From positions 806,001-870,000 of the forward strand of contig NZ_JACHDN010000001.1 in the NCBI RefSeq assembly GCF_014201095.1: a stretch of 64,000 bases of DNA, in the 5' to 3' direction. The translations under genes were made by a program, and so were the position numbers. The DNA comes from Cellulomonas hominis. GTDB taxonomy: Bacteria; Actinomycetota; Actinomycetes; Actinomycetales; Cellulomonadaceae. Below the pieces are notes generated by a model. It was not told the DNA's origin. It did no database searches and saw only the letters and a list, made by a program, of their open reading frames with translations. Shown here in pieces: positions 44,736 through 53,906 of the stretch. Position 1 is the stretch's first letter. Each line of letters starts with the position of its first letter.

Positions 44736-47700
44736 TCAGCGGGGGTCGGTGGCGCGGTGGACCGCGGCGGCGACCACCGAGTCGACCCGGGCACCCCGGC
44801 GGGTGATGCCGAGCTGCAGGCGCAGCGCGGCGGCCAGCTCGTCGGGGGTCCGCTCGCTGCCGTCGGAGACCAGCCACGCCACGAGGTCGTCGAGCTGGTC
44901 GTCGGAGTAGGCGCTGATCGGCAGGCCCGGGCGGACGTCGGGGCGCGGGCCGCCGGGCACGGCGAGCGTCGGCTGCACCGCGCGCAGCGCGCCGGTCATC
45001 GGGGCCGCCGCCTCCATCACGCCGGGGATGTCCGCGGCGATCGCCGGGATGGGGGACGCGGGCGCGGCGTCGGCGGGCGGCTCGGGGGCTGCCCAGGCGC
45101 CGGGCGCGCGGACCTCCTCGGGCGTGCCGGTGCCGGGCGCGCGGACCTCCTCCGGGGCCGCGGTGGCCTGCGCGGCGGGGGCGCGGACCTCCTCCGGGCG
45201 GGCGCCGCCGCCGGCGTCGGGCAGGCCCCCGGCGGGCAGCACCGCGAACCCGGTCAGGGTCGGAGCCGGGCCTGTACCGTCGTCGTCGAGCGGCGCGGGC
45301 ACCAGCAGCAGGCCGCGCTCCCGCTCGGCCCGGGCCTCGGCGACGCGACGGTCGGCGACGGCGTGCAGGGCGCGGCGGATGCGGTCGACCTCGGACTCCG
45401 GGTCGAGGAACGCGGCGGCGGACCACACGCGCAGCACGCTCCACCCGAGGCGCTCCAGGCGCTCGGCGACCTGGCGGTCCCGGACGCGGACGCTCGGCTC
45501 CTCCAGGTACGCGTCGTCGTCGGTCAGCACGGCGACGAGGAGCTCGCCGGGCAGGTCGGGGTGGCCGACGGCGAGCGGCAGGTGCAGGCCGCCGGGCAGC
45601 CCGTGGTCCAGCTCGACGACGAGGCCGTGCCGCCACAGCCGCTCGGCCAGGTCGACGACGAGGCGGTCGGTCTCGCGCGCGGTCGCGCTGGGCGCCCCGG
45701 GCGCCTCCGGCGCGTCGGGGGCGTCGGCCGTCCCGGCCGCGTCCGGGGTCCCCGCCGCGGCGGGCGCGGCTGCGCCGTCCTCCGCACCGCCGTCCTCCGC
45801 CACGCCGGACTCCGCCACGCCGGACTCCGCCACCTCCGGCTCCGCCACCACCGGCTCCGCCGCGACCGCGAGGTCCGTCTCCCCCGCGGCCCGCCGCTCC
45901 GCGAACCGCAGCAGGTCGGCGAGCAGCCGCGGCCCGGGCCCGCGCAGCCGGTCCGGGTCGATGTCGGCCGACGCGAAGCAGGACACGACGTCCAGCCGGT
46001 GCCGGGTCACGCCGAGGGCGGCGAGCAGCAGCGCGTCCCCGCCGGGACCGCTGATCGGCCCGAACCGGTGCAGCACCCGCCCGTGCGGGGTGCGGCCGAA
46101 GCCGAGCGACAGCACGAGGGCGTCCCGGCGCAGCCCGGCGACGTTGGTGAGGTCGGTGACGACGAACGGCTCGGGCCGCGACCCGTCGAGGCACGCGGCG
46201 AGGGACGGCGAGTCCCGCACCTGCGCGAGCACGGCCTCGCGGACCTGCGCGGTGTGCAGCGGCGAGGCCGTGACGACCGCGAGGGACTCCTCGGGCCGGG
46301 TCAGGGCGTGCTCGATGACGAGCTCGACGACCCGGTCGACGTCGGCCCGGGTGCTCTGCACGGCCCCGGAGCCGTCCGGCATGCCGGTGCCGTCGACCAG
46401 GTGGTGGCCGACGGTCGCGGCGCTGGTGGGCAGCGGCGTCGGGGACAGCACGTCGCTGTAGCCGTGCGCGGCGAGGAACGCGGTGAGATACGGGTCGCGG
46501 CGCGAGGCGTCGGCGCGCAGCGGGACGGTCGGCAGCACCTCGGCGAGCTCCCGCACGGCGGTGCCGGACGCGCAGCGCCGGTCCCCGACGACGACGACCT
46601 GGCGGCCGCGTGCCAGCGCCGGGAGCGCCACCTCGACGGGCAGGTGCGCGGCGGCGTCGAGCACGACCAGGTCGACGGTGCGCGTCGCGGGCAGCACCTG
46701 CGGCACCAGCATCGGCGCGGCGGCGAGCACCGGCCGCAGCCGGCGGGCGACGTCCGGGTACCGCTCGAACGTCTCGCGGACGCCGGTCAGCCGGTCCTCC
46801 AGCAGCTCGCCGAACAGGGCCTCGGTCTGCTCGGTGTGCGCGGCCATCGCGTTCCGGACGTGCGCGGCAGCCCGGGCGCGCACCGGTCCGGCGAGGGCGG
46901 CGGTGTGCGCGACGTCGAGCTCGCGGTACTCGGCGGCGATCCGGCCGAGCGTGCGGCCGTCGTACCCGGCCAGCGCGGGGTCGGCGGCGAGGATCTGCTC
47001 GAAGACGGTGCTCCACCAGGCGAGGTCGAGCTCGGCGGCGACGAGGTCGGCCGGCACGCGGCGGTCCGCCAGGTCGTCCAGCAGGTCCCCGAGGCCGTCG
47101 GCCTGCAGCGACCGCAGCAGCCGGGTGCGCCCGGGCAGCTCGGCCAGGGCGTCGGCGGCCCCGGCGAGGCGGCGCACGCGGTCCAGCACCTCCCCGATCG
47201 GCCGGGTCGTGAGGTCCCCGCCCTCGGGCGTCCCGGCGAGCACCGGCGCCAGCGCGTCGACGTCGGCCCGGACCGCGCGGTGCTCGGCCTCGATGTCGGC
47301 CAGGCCCTCGGGCAGCCGCGGCCACCCGCCGGCGGGGCAGTGCGCCTGCCAGATCTCGCGCTGGCGCTGCACGTCGAGCAGCGCGGCGTGCAGGTCGGCC
47401 ACGGGCCGGCCCGGGCGCAGCAGGTCCTTGGCCTGCTTGCGCAGCCGGCGGCGCAGCCAGTAGCCCATCGGGGTGCCGTGCTCGGTGCGCCAGGCCTTCG
47501 TGCCGGTGGCGGCGACCAGGTCGGCGGGGCTGCGCTCGAACACGAGCGGCTGGAACACGTCGAGCGCGCCGCGGACGCCCGCGAGCACCTCGAGCTGCTC
47601 GGCCCAGGCGGCGAGCGTCGTCGCAGGCGTGAACCCGGTGACCTCGGCCACCTCCGCGATCCGTCGCTCCAGGGCGGCGAGGCCCGCGTCGCCCGCGAGG

Positions 47701-49463
47701 CGCTCGACCCGGCGCAGCGCGTCGGCGGCCTCGGCGTCGGACAGCAGGCCGGCGCCGTACCAGGGGGTGTCGACCGGGCGCAGCGTGAACGCCCCGGCGC
47801 GCGCGGCCTCGGTGAGGTCGGCGGCGACGGCGCGGCGGCGGTCGGCGTCCAGGGCGCGCGCCACCTCGGCGCCCAGGCGGACGGTGGTGCGCGGAGCGGG
47901 CCGCGCCGCGGTGAGCCGGGCCAGCGCCTGGAACGCGTCGTACGCGGAGGCGCCCCACGGCTGGCGCACGAGGTGCAGGCCGTCGACGTACCCGCGCAGC
48001 TTCTCGCGGCGCTCGACGAGGGCGCGGCGCAGCTCGGCGGCGGCGGCCGGGTCGCCCGGGTCGACGTCGAGGGTCATCGCGCCCATGAGGCGACGCGCGG
48101 ACGCGATCCGCCACGCGGCGTCGGGCGCGACGTCGAGCAGCACCTCGCCGACCCCGAGCCGCTCCAGGCGCCCGCGCAGGGCGACGGCGGCCCGCCGGTG
48201 CCCGGGCACGTACAGGACGGTGCGGCCGTCGGCTGCGGCGTCCGCGACGAGCGCGGCGAGCGTGCCGGTCACGTCGCTGTCGGCCGGGGCGTCGACGAAC
48301 ACGTGGGCGCCGCCGGCCACCACGTCGAGGACGTGCTGCTGAGCGGGGTCGAGGTCGCCGACGCCGCGCTCGGTGGCGGGGTCGCGGTCGCCCCGCTGCG
48401 GCTCCGGCAGGGTCACCGCGAGCGCGTCGGCGGCCTCGGCCACCCCGGCGAGCGCCGCGACCACCTCGTGCCGCTCCAGGGCCGGGGCGAGCCGGTCGAG
48501 GTCGTCGACGAGCACCTGCCCGGGGTGCACGAACGTCCCGACGACGATGCGGTCCACGAGCCGGAAGTCGTCCAGCACGGCCGTGCCGAGCGACGTCAGC
48601 CGGGCGATGGCGTCGCGCGGGTCGAAGCCCGAGCCGGTGAACGCGCTGCGCGCCACGGCGCCGGGGTCGAGCAGCGCGCCGCGCGTGCGCAGGGCGCGGG
48701 CGAGCACCGGGTTCACCTCGAGCGAGGGCTCCAGCGTGATCTCGTAGTCGCTCTCGGCGGTGCCGCGGGCGGCGAGCGAGACCGGCCGGAGCAGCACGGG
48801 CGCGCGCACGGTGCGGGCGGTCGGCGCGGGCGCCTCGCCGTCGGCGTCCGCACCGCCGCGGCCGGCCGCGGACTCCCGGGTCGCGGTCGCGATGGCGGCG
48901 ACGTCGTCGGTGGCGACGTCGGGGGTGCTGTGCTCGGTCCAGGTCGCGACCCCGATGGCGAGGTACGTCGGCGCGATCCCGTACTGCTGGGCGTAGGTGC
49001 CCGCGCGGGCGGCGACGGCCCGGGCCCGCCGGCGGGCGGTGCCGAGCGCGGCGCCCTCGCGCACGAGGTTCGACAGCCGGGTCTCGCGGCCGGCGAAGAG
49101 CTGGGCGATGCCGGACGGGTGCGCGGCGGACAGGTCGAGCGCGGCGTCGCCGAGCAGCTCGACGTCCGCGAGCGTGGACCCGCCCGCGGCCTCGACGAGC
49201 GCGGCGCGCCAGGTGCTCGTCGCGCCGGCGACCAGCTCGGCGGCCGAGGGCGGCTCGACCAGGACGGGCCCGGGCGTCGCGGCGTCGGTGGGCTCGGAGG
49301 AATCGGTCATCGGGGTCTCGCTGTCCACCGTGGGGGCGCGCTCCGGCCGGGGCGCGGCGCCCTCGGTCCCGGTCGCGGGGGTGTCCGCGCGCGGCGCGGG
49401 GACGACCGCCTCGCCGGAGGCGGCCGGCTGTCCGAGGGCAGGGCGGCGCGCGGGAACCTTCAC
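44736..49463 (-). CDS. Giant helicase/nuclease-like protein with degenerate ATPase and nuclease motifs
   Basis: About 1,575 residues (start uncertain: GTG 49463 taken; ATG 49310 also possible). The layout follows the actinobacterial DUF4011-type SF1-helicase proteins with a C-terminal REase_MTES_1575/Vsr-like domain: HPSGIAQLFAGRETRL near the N-terminus, helicase core in the middle and VELDHGLPGGLHLPLAVGHP...RVRDRQVAERLERLGWSVLRVWS near the end. However, the Walker A position reads FVDAPADSDVTGT instead of GPPGTGKT, the Walker B position reads VVLDAAAHLP instead of DEASQ, and the expected acidic nuclease residues are replaced (LLVAVLTDD). Linkers carry a triple EEVRAP repeat and VAES/VAED repeats. 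Function unknown. Confidence 0.82.
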   Translation of the reverse strand: MKVPARRPALGQPAASGEAVVPAPRADTPATGTEGAAPRPERAPTVDSETPMTDSSEPTDAATPGPVLVEPPSAAELVAGATSTWRAALVEAAGGSTLADVELLGDAALDLSAAHPSGIAQLFAGRETRLSNLVREGAALGTARRRARAVAARAGTYAQQYGIAPTYLAIGVATWTEHSTPDVATDDVAAIATATRESAAGRGGADADGEAPAPTARTVRAPVLLRPVSLAARGTAESDYEITLEPSLEVNPVLARALRTRGALLDPGAVARSAFTGSGFDPRDAIARLTSLGTAVLDDFRLVDRIVVGTFVHPGQVLVDDLDRLAPALERHEVVAALAGVAEAADALAVTLPEPQRGDRDPATERGVGDLDPAQQHVLDVVAGGAHVFVDAPADSDVTGTLAALVADAAADGRTVLYVPGHRRAAVALRGRLERLGVGEVLLDVAPDAAWRIASARRLMGAMTLDVDPGDPAAAAELRRALVERREKLRGYVDGLHLVRQPWGASAYDAFQALARLTAARPAPRTTVRLGAEVARALDADRRRAVAADLTEAARAGAFTLRPVDTPWYGAGLLSDAEAADALRRVERLAGDAGLAALERRIAEVAEVTGFTPATTLAAWAEQLEVLAGVRGALDVFQPLVFERSPADLVAATGTKAWRTEHGTPMGYWLRRRLRKQAKDLLRPGRPVADLHAALLDVQRQREIWQAHCPAGGWPRLPEGLADIEAEHRAVRADVDALAPVLAGTPEGGDLTTRPIGEVLDRVRRLAGAADALAELPGRTRLLRSLQADGLGDLLDDLADRRVPADLVAAELDLAWWSTVFEQILAADPALAGYDGRTLGRIAAEYRELDVAHTAALAGPVRARAAAHVRNAMAAHTEQTEALFGELLEDRLTGVRETFERYPDVARRLRPVLAAAPMLVPQVLPATRTVDLVVLDAAAHLPVEVALPALARGRQVVVVGDRRCASGTAVRELAEVLPTVPLRADASRRDPYLTAFLAAHGYSDVLSPTPLPTSAATVGHHLVDGTGMPDGSGAVQSTRADVDRVVELVIEHALTRPEESLAVVTASPLHTAQVREAVLAQVRDSPSLAACLDGSRPEPFVVTDLTNVAGLRRDALVLSLGFGRTPHGRVLHRFGPISGPGGDALLLAALGVTRHRLDVVSCFASADIDPDRLRGPGPRLLADLLRFAERRAAGETDLAVAAEPVVAEPEVAESGVAESGVAEDGGAEDGAAAPAAAGTPDAAGTADAPDAPEAPGAPSATARETDRLVVDLAERLWRHGLVVELDHGLPGGLHLPLAVGHPDLPGELLVAVLTDDDAYLEEPSVRVRDRQVAERLERLGWSVLRVWSAAAFLDPESEVDRIRRALHAVADRRVAEARAERERGLLLVPAPLDDDGTGPAPTLTGFAVLPAGGLPDAGGGARPEEVRAPAAQATAAPEEVRAPGTGTPEEVRAPGAWAAPEPPADAAPASPIPAIAADIPGVMEAAAPMTGALRAVQPTLAVPGGPRPDVRPGLPISAYSDDQLDDLVAWLVSDGSERTPDELAAALRLQLGITRRGARVDSVVAAAVHRATDPR

Positions 49464-50136
49464 CCGCAGCACGCTAACGGCCGGGCGCCCCGGCGGGCGC
49501 GTGACGCGCCGCCGTGCCGGGTGATGACGCGGAACTCGCCCGCTCGGGGAGCGGCCGGCGGCGTCGGGGGGAAGGGTCCGGCCGGGGCGGCGTCGTCGCA
49601 CGCGGGGCCGGGACGTAGTCGACGGTGCGCACCGCGCAGGGGGCAGGCGATGCGCACCGTCGGAAGAGAACTATGGCCCCGGGATGGTGCAGTGGTCAAC
49701 AACCTGGCGTCCCCTCGGGTGAACGCTCACACAGCCCGTTCCCAGGCTGGATGCGTCACCGCAGGTCGCGTCACCCCGGAGTGGCGCAGATCACGATCGA
49801 TCGGTCGGGATGCCGCGGTGCGGGCCGTGCGGCCGGGGGGTTTCCGGTGCCCGGCGGGGGGCGGTGCCGGGCACCGGAAGCGTGGACGCCGGTGGAGCCT
49901 GTCAGCCGCTGCAGGCCCCACCGACCCGTCATGTCTAGGCCCTCGGAACCGCCCCTCAGCACCCCTCAGCGCCCGGCCGGTGACGGCCTGAGTGCCGTCG
50001 GCGCCCGCACGTGGGGGTTTCGCGTCGGATTGAGGGTCGTCCCGCCGTCGGGCCTAGGTGCCGGACTGGGTAGCAGCCTTCCGCCCGGGAGCCCGCGGTG
50101 CGAGGCTGTGGCCGAGGAGCGCGAGGGGGGGTCGCC
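49464..50136. other. 673-bp intergenic region with two strong inverted repeats
   Basis: No gene with family features was recognised between the giant protein and the OsmC-like gene, which are divergent. It contains GACGGTGCGCA (49621-49631) with its exact inverse at 49651-49661, and a perfect 14-bp stem TTCCGGTGCCCGGC (49842-49855) with 49866-49879 around a 10-nt loop. A further GACGGC...GCCGTC hairpin lies near 49982-49999. These may be terminators, protein sites or part of a small RNA. Confidence 0.5.
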
Positions 50137-50574
50137 ATGGCGGAGGACTACCCGGTGACGGTCGCGGCCGGCACGCTGCGCGACGACGCCGGGGCGGCCG
50201 ACGACGCGGACGTCTGGGCCCGCCCGCACCGCTGGACCCCCGGCGGCGTCCACGTCTCCGCCGGCTTCACCGGCGCGCACCTGCTGCACCTCGCGGTCGC
50301 CGGCTGCGTGCTCAACGACCTGTTCCGCGAGGCGGAGGCGCTCGGCGTCCCGCTCGCCGGCGCGGAGGTGACCGCGCGAGGCGGGTTCGACCCGGGGACG
50401 TGGGCCTCCACCGGGATCGCCTACGCCGTCCGGCTCGACGGCCCGGCCCCGGAGGACGCCGCGCGGCTGCTGGCGCGGGTCGACGAGGCCGCGGAGATCC
50501 CCCGGGCCGTGCGGCAGGGCGCCGCCGTCCGCCGGGTCAGCGCTCCTGCCAGGCCGCCAGGTCCCCGCGGCTGA
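50137..50574 (+). CDS. OsmC-like protein
   Basis: 145-residue OsmC/Ohr-fold protein, expected to act on peroxides or thiol-reactive compounds. The buried cysteine is in HLAVAGCVLNDLFREAE near residue 60; the family's first cysteine/arginine pair is less clear, so peroxidase activity is uncertain. ATG 50137 follows GAGGGGGGG. Its last 38 bp overlap the convergent LuxR-type regulator gene, so transcripts from the two would be antisense. Confidence 0.8.
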   Translation: MAEDYPVTVAAGTLRDDAGAADDADVWARPHRWTPGGVHVSAGFTGAHLLHLAVAGCVLNDLFREAEALGVPLAGAEVTARGGFDPGTWASTGIAYAVRLDGPAPEDAARLLARVDEAAEIPRAVRQGAAVRRVSAPARPPGPRG

Positions 50575-53119
50575 CGTACCCGAGCTTGCGCAGCGCGCGG
50601 CTCATGTGGTTCTCGACGGTGCGCACGCTCAGGTAGAGCCGGTCCGCGATCTGCCGGTTGCTCAGGCCCTCCCGGGCGAGGGTGGCGACCTCGCGCTCGC
50701 GCGCCGACAACGGCTCCGGCCGCGCGACGCCCGCCGGACCGCCCGGGTGCGCGGGCCGCCCGTCCAGCCCGTCGCCGACGATGCCGACCAGCCGCTCCCC
50801 CGCGCGCACCAGGCTCGGCATGACGCTCGCGCGGGTCGCCGGCAGCACCGCGGCGGCCGCCTCGGCGTCGTCGTCCGCGACAGCGAGCAGCAGCCGGACG
50901 TACGGCTCGAGGAGCGGCAGCCGCACGCGCGACAGCGCCTCCCGCACGACGCTCGCCCGCGCCGGGGTCATGCTCGCCGGGCCACCGGCCCACGTGACCA
51001 GCGCGGGCTGCAGCAGGCCCCCGTCGGCGTACCGCTGGCCCGCCTGCCACGCGGTCTGCCCGGACGTCGCCGCGTCCCCCGACGCCGACGCCAGCGCGAC
51101 GTGCGCGAGCACCCGCATCGAGCGGATGAGCGGGTAGTAGGAGCTCGGGGTCTTGTCGAGCTCGCGGACCAGCACCTGCGCGAGGGTGACGTTGCCGAGG
51201 TGCGACTGCAGCACCGCGCCGACCATCAGGCCGCGGCGGTAGAACGTCGTCTCGATCGGCCCGGCCGCGCCCATCCGCAGCGAGGTGCTGATCACCCGCC
51301 AGGCCGCGGCGTCCTGGCCGGCGAAGTACAGGGCCTCGGCGAGCACGCACGCGTGCACGCGGATGCCCAGGCCGTCGACCTCGTCGTACGCCTTGTCCAG
51401 CATCCGGCGCTGCCACTGCTCCGCCTCGACCAGGCGGTCGCAGCCGATCAGGGCCAGGCCTCGGACGGCGGCCAGGTAGTGCCGGACCTCGGGCTCGGCC
51501 TCGGAGACGTCGCCCGCGTCGCACACGCGCAGCGCCTCGCCCGGCCACCCGCCCTCCAGCAGGGCCGCCGCCCGGATGACGACCGGCCAGCCCCGGAAGA
51601 ACCGCACGGGGACGTCGGACTGCGGCTCGTCGGCCACCTCCCGCGCCGGGCGGCCCGCGGCGAGCTCGGCGACCAGGCGTCGCTTCAGGTCGCGCAGCAG
51701 GACGAACGGCGTGACGTCCGTGTCCGAGCTGCTCAGGACGGCGTCCATGTCCGTCACGGGCTCCCCCGCCCAGGCCGACCAGCGGGCGCGGTAGTACGTG
51801 TAGGTGAGCCGGTCGTGCTCGCCGTCCCGGTCCGACAGCCGGGTCCCCGCGAACACCGCGGCGAGCTGCTCCGTGGCCGGCCGGCGCATCAGCAGCGCGA
51901 GGTAGGCGTTGGCCGTCGAGACGGTCGGGGCGTTCAGCCAGGCCGTCCGCCGGGCGCTCTCCTCCACCGTCGCCCGCTCGTGCACCAGGCCCGCGAGCTC
52001 CGCGGTCCACCGCCAGTACTCGTGGCCCTCGGTCGCCTGGTCCGCGAGCAGCACCGCGCTGAGCTCGTCCTGCGGCGGCGCGGCCGGGGCGATCGCGGCC
52101 CCCGCGTCCGCGACCCGCTCCGCGAGCTGGCGGCGGCGGAACGGCCCCACCCGCTCGCGCAGCGCCCGGGCGAGCGCCGGCGGGGCGACGCCGAGCATCT
52201 CCCCGGCCCCGCCGACCTCGTGGCTGACCACCCGCCCGAGGTCCGTGAGGTCCGAGAGCAGGGCCGGGTCGACGAGCCGCACCGCGAGCTCGGTCGGCAC
52301 CGGGCCGATGTTCGCGAGCAGCTCCAGCGCCGCGACGAGGTCCGGGGGCACGTCCGACAGGAAGGTGAACGCCACCGCGTCCACCGGCACCTCGCCGAGC
52401 GTGCCGTTCTCGACCCACAGCCCCTCGACGCGGTGCAGCGCGCCCGCGGCCCGCGCGGCGTCCACCAGCGCGACCACGGCGCGCGGGTTCCCGCCGGTCT
52501 GCGCCATGACGGACGCGGTCAGGCCGGCGTCGGCCGGCGCCCCGAGCACCGACGCCAGCAGGCTGGACACCGCCCGGAAGCCGAACGGCGGCACCCGCAC
52601 CTCCGCGGGTGAGCGGGCCTGCAGCACCTCCCGCATCCCCTCGGTCGGCGCGTGCAGCGGGTCGACCGTCGTGCTCGCGACGAGCACGCAGCCGGTGCGG
52701 CCCAGCACGCGGCGGACCACGGACAGGCTGCGCCCGTCCATCCGGTCGACGTCGTCCACGAGCAGGACGCTGCGCCGGGGCCGCAGCTCGTCGGTCAGCC
52801 AGTCGGTGAGCGCGGTCTCGTCCGCCACCCGCGCCGGCGCCGAGGCGTGGTCCAGCAGCGCCGAGAGCTCCCCGCGGCCCGCGGCGCGCAGCAGCGTGCC
52901 GTTGACGCCCCGGCGGGAGGCGTCGGCGAGCAGCAGCTCGAGCACCGTCGTCTTGCCGGCACCGCGGTCGCCCCGCACCAGGACGTCTCGCCCGAGCGGC
53001 AGCCACCGCTGGACGGCCTGGACCGTCACCCCGAAGCCCTCGGCCTCCACCGCAACCCCCTCGCCTCGCACCCGTCGCGGCACGCACTCTCGCGCGGCCG
53101 CGGCACTCAGCGACTCCAT
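50537..53119 (-). CDS. LuxR-family regulator with N-terminal AAA ATPase (LAL type)
   Basis: Large ATP-dependent transcription activator of 860 residues. Walker A GDRGAGKTTVLE near 50 and Walker B RSVLLVDDVDRMDG near 115 define a STAND-type NTPase; the middle is a helical repeat region without clear motifs; the C-terminal 65 residues are a LuxR helix-turn-helix (LSAREREVATLAREGLSN...VRTVENHMSRALRKLG). ATG 53119 is the likely start. The FMN reductase gene is divergent 166 bp away and is the obvious candidate target; ligand unknown. Confidence 0.93.
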   Translation of the reverse strand: MESLSAAAARECVPRRVRGEGVAVEAEGFGVTVQAVQRWLPLGRDVLVRGDRGAGKTTVLELLLADASRRGVNGTLLRAAGRGELSALLDHASAPARVADETALTDWLTDELRPRRSVLLVDDVDRMDGRSLSVVRRVLGRTGCVLVASTTVDPLHAPTEGMREVLQARSPAEVRVPPFGFRAVSSLLASVLGAPADAGLTASVMAQTGGNPRAVVALVDAARAAGALHRVEGLWVENGTLGEVPVDAVAFTFLSDVPPDLVAALELLANIGPVPTELAVRLVDPALLSDLTDLGRVVSHEVGGAGEMLGVAPPALARALRERVGPFRRRQLAERVADAGAAIAPAAPPQDELSAVLLADQATEGHEYWRWTAELAGLVHERATVEESARRTAWLNAPTVSTANAYLALLMRRPATEQLAAVFAGTRLSDRDGEHDRLTYTYYRARWSAWAGEPVTDMDAVLSSSDTDVTPFVLLRDLKRRLVAELAAGRPAREVADEPQSDVPVRFFRGWPVVIRAAALLEGGWPGEALRVCDAGDVSEAEPEVRHYLAAVRGLALIGCDRLVEAEQWQRRMLDKAYDEVDGLGIRVHACVLAEALYFAGQDAAAWRVISTSLRMGAAGPIETTFYRRGLMVGAVLQSHLGNVTLAQVLVRELDKTPSSYYPLIRSMRVLAHVALASASGDAATSGQTAWQAGQRYADGGLLQPALVTWAGGPASMTPARASVVREALSRVRLPLLEPYVRLLLAVADDDAEAAAAVLPATRASVMPSLVRAGERLVGIVGDGLDGRPAHPGGPAGVARPEPLSAREREVATLAREGLSNRQIADRLYLSVRTVENHMSRALRKLGYVSRGDLAAWQER

Positions 53120-53285
53120 CGCACCACCTACGCATCGGACGCGACAGAGGGCGACGCCGTGGATCGGGCGCCGAGCCCTCCTACGCAGCGCCCCCGGCGC
53201 GCGCGCACGGCCCCCGGGTGCGACGCTGGAAGAGCCCGGCGGGCGGCCGGCCGAGCGCCCCCGCCACCGCTCGGAGGGGAACGCG

Positions 53286-53885
53286 ATGACCTACACCATC
53301 GGCTACTTCGTGGGCAGCCTGTCCAGCACCTCGATCAACCGGACGCTGGCGGAGGCGCTGATCGCGCTCGCGCCCGACGCCCTGGAGTTCCGGGAGATCC
53401 CGATCCGCGACCTGCCGCTGTACAGCCCCGACCACGACGCCGACTACCCACCGGAGGCGCGCGCGCTGAAGCAGGCGGTCGAGGCGTCGGACGGCATCCT
53501 GTTCGTCTCCCCCGAGTACAACCGGTCGATCCCCGGGGCGCTGAAGAACGCGATCGACTGGGGTTCGCGGCCGTGGGGTGCCAACTCGTTCGCCCGCAAG
53601 CCCACCGGCATCGTCGGGGCGTCCATCGGCAACATCGGCACCGCCGTCATGCAGTCCTCGATGCGCGGCGTGCTCAGCTTCCTCGACGCGCCGCAGCTCA
53701 ACTCCCCCGAGGTGTACATCCGGTTCGACCCGGCGGTGTTCGGGCCGGGCGGGGCGGTGCACGACGAGGAGACGGCGAAGTTCCTCGGGCACTACATGGA
53801 CGAGTACTGCGCGTTCGTGCAGCGGGTGCTGGCGGCGAACGCCCCGGGGCACATCGGCGACCCGGACGCGGCGCCGACGTCCTGA
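53286..53885 (+). CDS. NADPH-dependent FMN reductase
   Basis: 199-residue flavodoxin-fold reductase: GYFVGSLSSTSINRTLAEAL binds FMN phosphate near 5-24; LFVSPEYNRSIPGALKNAID near 77-96 is the family signature. Related enzymes reduce quinones, chromate or azo dyes with NADPH; the substrate is not known. ATG 53286 follows GGAGGGGA. Between a LAL regulator (divergent) and a pirin gene (convergent, 21 bp), suggesting a small redox-stress locus. Confidence 0.94.
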   Translation: MTYTIGYFVGSLSSTSINRTLAEALIALAPDALEFREIPIRDLPLYSPDHDADYPPEARALKQAVEASDGILFVSPEYNRSIPGALKNAIDWGSRPWGANSFARKPTGIVGASIGNIGTAVMQSSMRGVLSFLDAPQLNSPEVYIRFDPAVFGPGGAVHDEETAKFLGHYMDEYCAFVQRVLAANAPGHIGDPDAAPTS

Positions 53886-53906
53886 GGCGGGGGCGGGCGG
53901 GCCCGG

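Noticed and set aside
49672..49745. tRNA-like start GGGATGGTGCAGTGGTCAAC
   Set aside because: Resembles a D-arm but no matching acceptor stem, anticodon stem or TTCGA loop follows in the next 80 bases.
44502..49991. Very long plus-strand open frame (over 1,800 codons) opposite the giant protein
   Set aside because: High-GC antisense shadow: its translation is Arg/Gly/His/Val-rich without any domain, while the minus strand shows a consistent protein with family blocks.
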